A stretch of 64,000 bases of DNA from the NCBI GenBank assembly GCA_029834535.1, contig JAQMWT010000572.1, positions 1 to 64,000 of the forward strand. Reading direction: 5' to 3'. Shown here in pieces: positions 53,601 to 61,029 of this stretch; position 1 is the first letter of the stretch, and every line of letters begins with the position of its first letter. This stretch comes from Chrysophaeum taylorii (taxonomy: Eukaryota; Sar; Pelagophyceae; Pelagomonadales; Pelagomonadaceae). A program made the position numbers and the translations under genes. The notes below the pieces were generated by a model. That model was not told the origin of the DNA, did not search any database, and saw nothing but the letters and a program-made list of their open reading frames with translations.

Positions 53601-56600
53601 AAGTTATTCGGCGAGCTATGACCCGTGAAAAATATCACTGAGCAAACGAATCCTGTTGTGTCGATTTCTTTATTCGTGCCGTTCGTACCCTTGACTCTTT
53701 GACGCAGGAACGGTGGCGCAATCGTTCGAGAAAACCGCTTTGTTCGAAACATGGTCAGTCTGTCGCTGGTTGCTTATTTGCACTTGCGCCTCGTCGCTTC
53801 CATTTCAGGCGTCGGTGCTCCAGATAGAGCCGTCACGAATAAAAGTCACAAATATCGTGCCAGGAAATAGGAGGCGTCGCAGACTTCGAGAAACTGGCCG
53901 CATGCTCGAAGCAGATGACGGCGATGACATCGAAGTCGAGTGGGAAATCCAGGAAGAAGACAACTGCGATGAATCGCTGGATTGCCACTATGGGACGTGC
54001 GCGACGGCGACTGGCGTCTGTGACTGCGACTCGGGGTGGACCGGAAAATTTTGCAACGTCACGACGAATTCCACTGTCGTCGTCGAAGACGACGATGGCG
54101 ATTATACATCGACGCCCGCGCCGTCGTACGATGACAACAACTCGACGAGTCAATACGACCAGCTCGTGGCGCTGTCCGTGACTCTGCAGGAAAAGGCGGA
54201 CTCCGGTCAAATGGATACCGGCTATACCGTGACAGCAATGCTCGTGGTCGAGCCGGAAGACGTGTGCGGCGTTGCGGGCGGCAACGGCACGTCGTGCCTC
54301 GACGACTGTGGCGTCGCGAACGGCGACGGCACGAGCTGCATATCGACGACGGCGCCGACGGCTGCGGCTTACGGAGACTTTAGTGTGTGCGAGAACGCGA
54401 CCTCGAATGCCGGCGCCAGCGAGCGCCAACAAATCTGGATCAAGTCGTCCAATTTCGACAACTCGAGCGGATTCTTCGGGACGTTCAAGTTGAGCTTTAA
54501 CGGCTACTCGACGGACTCGATCTCAGTGTATGCGAGCACGAGTGACATTGAGACGAGGCTCCTCAAATTGGCGAGTGTCCGTGATTCTGTTTCGGTCACG
54601 GGCCTCCTCGAGGGCTATGCGGTCTCGAATACGTCGCGTGAGACGAACGGTGTCACGCAACTTCGCTTCGGCGTCGAGTTTCCGGACACGCCCGACAAAT
54701 CCGAAAGCGTACAAAATTTGGGGTCTCTTCCGTTGATCGAGGTCGACACTTTCTCTCTCACTGGTGACGTCAAGGCTTCGACCGTAAATGCGGTCTGCTT
54801 GGGAAAATACCGCACAGGATATGAATACGCCGAACAGCGCGTGACAATCACGACGATTAACTCACTCCAAGACCTCGCGGCTGCGGGCGGCTCGGTGACG
54901 CTCGAGCTCGACGCAGCTGGGAGCTCGTCGTGCGGCAACGGCACCTCTGACACGCTGAGCCCGACAGCTACGCCCGCCGAGGTTGCCGAGGCGCTCTACG
55001 CGCTGGGCGAAGGTATGTTTGGGGGAACCCTCGAAGGCCGCGTGGAGGTCTTTCAGAACGCTTCAAATGCATCGGTCTCGTGGACTGTGCGCTTCTATAC
55101 CTTGAAAGCCGAAGATCTGACGGGCTGCACGAACAACGGGGAACTTAGGGGCATGCGTGCCTTCCCAAACGATGCATTCAGGAACGCAGGGGCGAGAGTG
55201 GCGGTTGATGTCATTGTTAGCGGCATCGTACCAACGTCAGCCATGCCAATTGACCTAACGCTCGAGAGCGCAACGAGCGGTGCAGTGGAAGCGTTTGAAG
55301 AAGATGAGCTTACGGAGGCGGCGCTGGACTCCGTCGCAGCTCTGGTTGTTGTGTGCGGCGATGGCGTCTATATGTCAGCTGAGGGTTGCGACGACGGAAA
55401 CACTGTCGACGGCGACGGTTGCGCGTATCAGTGTACATCGCTCTAATGTGTTGACTTTTCGCTGACGTTTGACTTTGTCGCAGGCGACAAAAACTGCACC
55501 GTTGAATCGGGATATGTGTGCACCAAGGAAATCTCCTACACGAGTGTCTGCACCGTTCCGTTGGAGGCGACGATCCAGTTCCAGACGACCACGTACAATG
55601 GAATTCCTGAGGGAAACTCGACGACGGTCTACATCGAACGGCTTGGGGACAACACGACGGCTTGCAACGTTTCGTACACGACCGTCGACTCTGATGCAAA
55701 GCACTCCGCCGCGAAGAACAATGACTACACACCTGGAGGTGTGGCTGCGGACGCTGGGGACTACGAGTTTGTCAATGGTACCTTGAACTTTGCGCCTGGT
55801 GAGACAGTGAAGTCAATCACGCTCCACGTGCTGGAAGATGGGTGCTACGACGGCGCCGCAGACGAGACGTTTGTCTTGCGCCTCGAAAGCACGACTTGTG
55901 TCTTTATCGATGACGCGCTCTCGCTAAATGCATATATAGAGATCGATGATGACGACATCGCGCCAACACCACAGCCTACACAATCGCCGAGCTCATACCC
56001 GACGACACACGAGCCGAGTGTCGTGCCGACAAGTTTCCCATCGGAGGAGTGCGCAGGAAGTGGCACCTTCCGCCTTCACAGCCAAGCCGCCAACAACATG
56101 ACATACGAAGTTCACAATTTGAGTTCGTCGACACTGGTGGTGAGCGCCGAGCTCATTGGCACGGGCGTCAAATGGATCTGCCTCACCGATGCGTGCTATA
56201 TGCTGAACGTGACCCACGTTTCGGATTCAGGGGCCAGCTGGCTCTTCGGTGACGGTACACGAGCTGCGACTTTCACGGGCACCGGTATCATTGAATTCTG
56301 TGTGCAAAACGGGGAGATGAACGATTTCCCGACGCCTGCCCCGAGTATGTCTCCGGTGCCGACGAAGATTCCGACGTCACAGCCGAGTGTGAACCCGACT
56401 GGGTTCCCGTCAGTACAACCCACCGAGCATCCGACCGAGTCGCCAACCGCAACGCCTACACTTTTACCGACTTCTGGACCGTCCGCACAACCGACCGCGC
56501 AGCCAACAGAACCCCCAAGCGGAGCACCCACAAATCCACCGACGTCGGCGCCCACGACTTCCCTTCCGTCAGCGGCACCGACGGCGATCCCCTCGATGGT

Positions 56601-58752
56601 ACCGACGTCATTCCCATCCATTGACTGCGGTACACACGACATCTACAAGATTGTCGTCGAACCCACTTCGACTCCGGTCTTGTACACAATCTATAACAGG
56701 ACGACCGAGAGCGCCGCCCCCGTCGCATTGATCGCGTCTGGCTCGGAGTCCTCTGTCCGCTATGTTTGCCTTGGTCCACAGTGCTATGTACTGACCCTGA
56801 GCGCCGACTCCTCCGCAAGCGTCTCCATTTCATCCTCTATCGACAGCTTCGTCGCACCAGTGCCGACGTCGGCATACTACTTCTGCACGTCGAACACGAG
56901 CGAATTTTATTCGCTACCAACCGCGACTCCGTCGGTGTCGCCTGTCCCGAGTGCAAGCCCAACGTCAATTCCAACACGTTTTCCCACCGAAAAGCCCAGC
57001 TCCGCACCAAGCTCGTGCCCGACAACAGGCGAACCGTCGGCCTTGCCAACAGGAGACCCCACGGCAGTACCAAGCGCTGCGCCGTCTACGCCGGTACCAA
57101 GCACCACGCCGTCGGCGTACCCTTCCCCCGATTGCGATGTCGGTCTCTACCGCTACGACACAAACGCTGCAGGAGCTCACTTCGAGATTTTCAACGTGAC
57201 GAATCAAACCGAGGGAAGTCTAGTTGCGGTCGGAATGCTCAACGATGCCGGCTACGTCTGTTTGAGCGATGGCTGTTACGTCTTGAACATGACCGGCCGG
57301 AAAGAAATCTCAGGCATTTTGACTTTTTTGTCGCTCCGCGACGATGCTTTCCACGTTGAGGTGCCGGTCCGGAACGAGCAGTTCTGCACGGCGAACAGCA
57401 CGTTTGTCGGGCTTCCGACGCCTGCGCCAACGATAACGGGTATTCCAACCGCCGCGCCGAGTACGGCGCCATTGTCCAAGCCGACAGTCAATCCTACCAC
57501 GGTAAGTCCCTCGCCGGCACCTTCGATGGCGTTGCCCTCAGAAACACCGATACCACCACCATCGGAGGCCCCAACCACAAACGAACCATCCAGCGCACCG
57601 ACACTACCGCTTCCTACCTTCAAGCATGCGCCGACTGGGGCGCCTACATCGACGTCGACAGCGGTCATCCTCAAGACGTCACTCGGCATGACGAGCGAGT
57701 ATAACGCCACCGCAATCCTCGCGAGTAGCATGCGGAAGCAGGCCTTGGCGAGCGCGATGAGCTCGAGCTCGGACTACCTGCGATCAGACGGTGTTGAGGT
57801 CGCCGATGTCGCCGACACTGGCAGGCGAAGACTCAATTTGGACCGGGCGCTTGCGGCTTCGCACGGCATCACGGTCGACTTCTCGATGACCGTCTATCCC
57901 GCAGCATACGGTATCGACGACCACGAAAGTCTTGTCCAAACTGTCGTCTCAAACATCTCAAGTTTCGTGAACAATGGTGGCATGACGACGGCGGTTTCCG
58001 ACGCTGCAACCTCTCTCGGCGTATCCTTTACGGCGACCGTGCCCTCTCAAACAGTGACCGCCAACTACACGGTTACGACGGTCGTGACGCCTGATTGGTT
58101 TCCGACTGCCAACCCGACTACGCGGCCGACGCTCGGGCCGACGGTCTCGACGAACCCAACTAACACGCCAAGCGAGCCGGCCCAAGAGAAGAAAAAGAAG
58201 GCTGGCGACAGTATGGGCTCTTTATGGATTCTGATAGTCATCATCATCGCACTCGGCGCTTGCGCTGGGGCAAGTGCGCTCACCTACGGTGCGCTCAGAC
58301 TTTTGTCGGGCGCATCCAACAGACTCAGCAATACTAAGATTGCGGTGACCTGTGCTTCCTACGAGGTTTCTCAGCCACAAGAAGAGGCCGTCGACAAGAA
58401 TACCAAGCTGGTCTCCGACCAACAGCGTCCTTTAAAGCGAGACAACCGATTGTCGAGCTTCTCCAAACTTCCAAAGAACTTTAAGCCGGACGATGCCGAG
58501 ATCGAAGCGACGCAGCAGGCTGTCGCGTCGATGGCCAAAGAGGACGTAAACAAGCTCGTCGCGGTGGAACGCTCGAGTCGGGAGAGTGAAATGGAATGCT
58601 GTGCGGACGCCAAGTCGGAGACCGCAAACAGGATTCAAGAGGAAGCGGAATATGAACATACCCGCGAGCTCTTGAGGAAGCGCGGCACGGAGGGGTCCGC
58701 CACAAAAAATACCTGGAACCTCCCGCCGATAGACCGCGGGACTCGCGCTTAG
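35692..58752 (+). CDS. Giant fibrocystin-L (PKHD1L1)-like surface protein, 31-exon model
   Basis: Deduced product 7,037 residues: a cell-surface type I membrane protein. A signal peptide (MRVAGLLVLLWLSSTRA) leads into IPT/TIG 1 (SISPSYGPAEGGTHLHITG). Order: three IPTs (about 36-400), a region with PA14-like sequence (about 440-990), a C-type lectin domain (about 1005-1160), ten more IPTs (about 1255-2500), a Pro/Thr/Ser stalk (2511-2835), an ILEI/GG-like domain and another IPT (about 2840-3180), G8 domain 1 (about 3185-3310) with parallel beta-helix, a ricin-B-like segment, G8 domain 2 (about 4370-4460) with beta-helix, EGF-like, DUF4215, Calx-beta, three Cys modules in Pro/Thr linkers, a SEA-like segment, one membrane helix (about 6859-6885) and a ~150-residue cytosolic tail. 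The IPT-PA14-IPT-G8-PbH-G8-PbH-TM order is that of vertebrate PKHD1L1. Ligand unknown; the lectin and stalk suggest glycan or surface recognition. Confidence 0.85.
35863..37907 (+). other. IPT/TIG domains 1-3 and start of PA14-like region
   Basis: IPT 1 opens GPAEGGTHLHITGTRFF, IPT 2 MTKVWPRHAMAGSVLTMFGE, IPT 3 VRPTAGSIAGGTLVTITG followed, across the intron 36738-36789, by GGFSDDADEIVVSIGGARC. Many NxS/T sequons are present, consistent with a lumenal or extracellular location. Confidence 0.8.
38538..39582 (+). other. PA14-like tail and C-type lectin domain
   Basis: A PA14-like strand set (VGSYEGFFVAPITANYTFFV) precedes a C-type lectin fold: WSFFDGHWYKVSTSKLAW, ARDACLSDGGYLAQIDDAAE, WYTNGHSLWEPNNYGGDQDC, then WDDQ joined over the 44-nt intron 39430-39473 to WCTTELNFVCESE. 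EPN is the motif of mannose-type sugar specificity in animal lectins, and the WxD and final Cys pair are conserved. This lectin is not part of vertebrate PKHD1L1. Confidence 0.8.
43835..44812 (+). repeat. Coding Pro/Thr/Ser mucin-like stalk repeat
   Basis: About 325 residues of PTxxPTxxPS-type repeats (for example PTPVPTFSTDTPTSATPSKN) within exon 13. Such tracts are common in stramenopile wall and surface proteins and are probably O-glycosylated, rod-like spacers. They separate the IPT block from the ILEI-like/G8 half. Confidence 0.85.
45890..47894 (+). other. G8 domain 1 and first parallel beta-helix region
   Basis: G8 signatures: WSAVTTWGGDEDNIPEEGDS spliced to VVITSGQYIVLD, LLVIYGGALEF, FGGKLIVGTEEDPFP. 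Then DWLSGDHIIITSTTFDP, KLGKYPIHFHLVG, HHANNRAIAIHGISHLRVLG, GHAIFIEDGTETRN, WIVNPDND spliced to VHDNVAAGSSHYGFWYRA. These blocks are those shared by fibrocystin, PKHD1L1, CEMIP and TMEM2. Confidence 0.9.
50116..52829 (+). other. G8 domain 2 and second parallel beta-helix region
   Basis: A second G8 is spread over four small exons: YWSGTIWDQWTVIIDQDT, PVVNRLVVRGTLMFDPNADV, HYITVDGGKIIMGNASDPIG. Then ATDWVPGDILTLSLTTHHG, QQGYGAQIRGLGERTKAKPG and beta-helix turns such as NSGSGLSIVNNVFHGAFLSA and GNVVASSYIGVSIQDRGCG. Confidence 0.85.
55970..57660 (+). repeat. Three Cys modules alternating with Pro/Thr/Ser linkers
   Basis: Three ~100-residue copies (about 56047-56330, 56624-56935, 57133-57420) share a leading Cys, YxIxN, WICLTDACYMLNVT / YVCLGPQCYVLTLS / YVCLSDGCYVLNMT, a later FC, and LPTPAPS-type exit. 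Linkers are PTxxPS repeats. This reads as tandem duplication of a linker-plus-domain unit within the coding sequence. Confidence 0.85.
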
Positions 58753-59510
58753 TTCCACCTATTTCCTTCGTTGAGCTCGGAATCGTCCTGAGAATAGCGC
58801 ACTCCCTGCCCCTCAGCGACGCGTAAACTGCGCGTGCTACAAATCCTGCAGCGATTGATCGCGGAGCCGCTGCATGCATGCGTAGGTTTTATTTGATTCA
58901 CATCAGCTCTTGCCGCGGCGAGGGTGTTTCAGCCAGAGTGACCCGATGTGAGTGACGTGTCCAAGTGTAGTAATGGAATCGGGGCTCATACCGAAAGAAC
59001 GAGCTGGCGGGCGCAGCGCTATTACAGTACCTATGCATCGCGTTCGTGATGTTGTAGGGTGCATCATCATAACGTCATTTTATACGCGTATAGGCATGTA
59101 TGGAATGGCGATAAGCACCAGCAGCTCCTCTCTACAATTCTTACTCAAGGTTGCTCCGCCATATTCTTCAATCCTCCTCACCTCACTTTTTGTATGACGC
59201 AACTTGGGTGCGTGGCATGATGGTTTTTTCTAGCGCTCGACCCGATGTACTCTACATGTCTCACGCCTTGTTACTGATAAACCACCGACATGACCAATTA
59301 ACTAACTAACTAGCCAACTAGAAGCCAGTCCAATGCATGGGGCGTAGGCTTATCATAGCGCCATGGCGCGTGGGAGTAGGGTCGCGGGGCAATGAGACGG
59401 GGTGGGTACAAAGGGGGATTGAGGACGGATTGACTTGTTGTCGCCAGTGGTCACTCACGGTTTTGAGCGATGGAGTACCAGGTCGCTGACATGATGGCAA
59501 CAAAATCCCC
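58753..59510. other. Intergenic, no gene seen
   Basis: 3' flank of the giant gene and 5' flank of the ZPR1-domain gene. No coding pattern, repeat array or RNA gene recognised. The short duplication AACTAACTAACTAGCCAACTAG lies near 59300. Confidence 0.5.
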
Positions 59511-60962
59511 ATGATGACCACCATGGCGGATATCGGCGCTGCGCCGCACCCCGCGTTTAGTTCTTTGCACTATTTAGGAAATACGCGCTGCGACGGCATG
59601 TCGATTTCCCCCCACCTTCCTTCACACTTCCTAGCTATGTCGATTACCCTCGACTTCGCACGAACGAAACCCTTCGCGTGTTCGGAACCGTCGCCGCCCA
59701 AGGTCGACCGGTTGGCGATGACGTTCGAGGCCCTGGCCGCGGTGGCGGGTACCGTTCAGAGGGAAGCAGAGAGTGCTGCGTTGCGCGATCTGACGTCCGG
59801 GCGGTACGAAGTTTATGGGGAGGCTGTCGCTGCCAGCGGAGCTCAGTTCGACGTGTCCGGGCAACTAGAGTTGCTCGAGAACTGGAGCGTCCGCGGGAGC
59901 TTAGGGGATGGTCCCGTGATAGACGGTCGATGGAACGAGGACACGTTGCAATTCACGCTGCTGTACAACGGCTCGTTGCGGTACTCGTACGACGTCGCGG
60001 GCCGTAGCTGGCGGGGGAGCGAGGGCGATTACGGCGAGCTGCGCGTGTCGCTGACGCGGACGGTCTCAGCCGAAGCTACAAAGGCGCGGAATCGCGCGGC
60101 CGATGTCGCCGGCCTCGAGGCGCAGGTTCCCGGAGGAAACGAGGCGTGCCGTGTCCGTCACGCGTCGTCGGTCGCGGTGCCGTGCGCTACGTGCGACGCG
60201 GACGACGGCGTGAGCTCGAGGCTCGCATTCTTTGATTTGGACATCCCAAACTTTGGGCGATCCGAGCTCGTGTCCTTCAGCTGCGACGATTGCGGCTACA
60301 AGTACAACAAGGTGAGGGCGACGACTCCGGTGGGCGCCAAGGGGAGGACGATTTGCGCCAAGGTCGTCGACCATCGCGACTTGAGTCGACACGTCGTCCT
60401 TTCAGAAACCGCGCGCGTCAAGATACCGCAGCTCGACGTTGAGATGGACGTCGAAGCCAAGTACACTACGCTCGAAGGCCTCGTCCGTGCCTTTATCGCG
60501 ACGCTGGGTGGCGTCCCGATTGCGAGCGACGGGGGCAGGCTCGAGGCTGCCGACTTCGAGGCCAAGGTCGGGCGGCTCCTGGAGACGTGCGGCTTCGACG
60601 TCGACATCGAGGACCCCGCGGCGCAGTCGTGGATTTCGGGGGAGGTCGAGACCCGCGACTGGGTCCGAACCCCCGAGCAAGAAGCCGAGCTCGGCATTGC
60701 CAAGCTTAGCGTCACGCCGACAACGGCGGCGAGATTTCCGGCGGCATTGTCGCCGTCGTCGTCGGAAGGCGGCACGATGACGCTTATGAGGGCCTGCGAG
60801 GCCCTCTCCGCGGAGTACACGCGAGAGTATGTTGGCCAACGAGATGATGGTAAAGTAGGCTCCTCGCCGCACCCCTCTCGACCTCCCGCGGACAGAGGCG
60901 CGCAGCCGCCCGTTGCTCAGCACCCGGTAGGTAATAATAACTGCTACGCCGAGGTCGACTAG
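59511..60962 (+). CDS. Single ZPR1-type zinc-finger domain protein with novel N-terminus
   Basis: 483 residues from 59511; internal Mets (59637, 59718) are alternative starts. Residues about 100-185 form a beta-rich region of no known family (GRYEVYGEAVAASGAQFDVS, NEDTLQFTLLYNGSLRYSY). A ZPR1 domain follows, about 220-375: VPCATCDADDG, LDIPNFGRSELVSFSCDDCG, GAKGRTICAKVVDHRDLSRH, LSETARVKIPQLDVEMD, YTTLEGLVRAF. All four zinc Cys are present. Eukaryotic ZPR1 has two such halves and binds eEF1A; here only one is seen, so it resembles single-domain members of the superfamily. The C-terminal ~45 residues are Pro-rich and may be an unspliced tail. The next gene starts 68 bp downstream in another frame. 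Confidence 0.7.
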   Translation: MMTTMADIGAAPHPAFSSLHYLGNTRCDGMSISPHLPSHFLAMSITLDFARTKPFACSEPSPPKVDRLAMTFEALAAVAGTVQREAESAALRDLTSGRYEVYGEAVAASGAQFDVSGQLELLENWSVRGSLGDGPVIDGRWNEDTLQFTLLYNGSLRYSYDVAGRSWRGSEGDYGELRVSLTRTVSAEATKARNRAADVAGLEAQVPGGNEACRVRHASSVAVPCATCDADDGVSSRLAFFDLDIPNFGRSELVSFSCDDCGYKYNKVRATTPVGAKGRTICAKVVDHRDLSRHVVLSETARVKIPQLDVEMDVEAKYTTLEGLVRAFIATLGGVPIASDGGRLEAADFEAKVGRLLETCGFDVDIEDPAAQSWISGEVETRDWVRTPEQEAELGIAKLSVTPTTAARFPAALSPSSSEGGTMTLMRACEALSAEYTREYVGQRDDGKVGSSPHPSRPPADRGAQPPVAQHPVGNNNCYAEVD

Positions 60963-61029
60963 ACCTAACGGCCTAACGGAACCATGATGCCTAACACAGC
61001 AGCAGACTTTTCCAAACTTTCGGGTCGCC

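Larger units (their letters stand above)
35692..58752 (+). other. Exon-intron model of the giant gene
   Basis: Exons read from GT-AG sites that keep frame and restore domains: 35692-35825, 35863-36737, 36790-37907, 37951-38105, 38152-38347, 38427-38478, 38538-39429, 39474-39582, 39647-40631, 40685-41255, 41305-41515, 41557-43691, 43735-45669, 45714-45957, 46022-46351, 46399-46951, 46997-47145, 47389-47753, 47806-47894, 47934-49271, 49356-50011, 50116-50205, 50254-50367, 50411-50502, 50601-52752, 52830-52971, 53021-53414, 53494-53592, 53708-53753, 53809-55432, 55484-58752. They total 21,114 nt, divisible by three. Least certain: the 39-nt intron 47895-47933, and exons 28-29 (53494-53753). Confidence 0.7.

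Noticed and set aside
53713-53808. Read-through of 53754-53808 as coding (WSVCRWLLICTCASSLPF)
   Set aside because: Possible in frame, but splicing gives VRNM|ASVLQIEPSRI, which fits the domain; the read-through adds an unlikely hydrophobic insert in an extracellular region.
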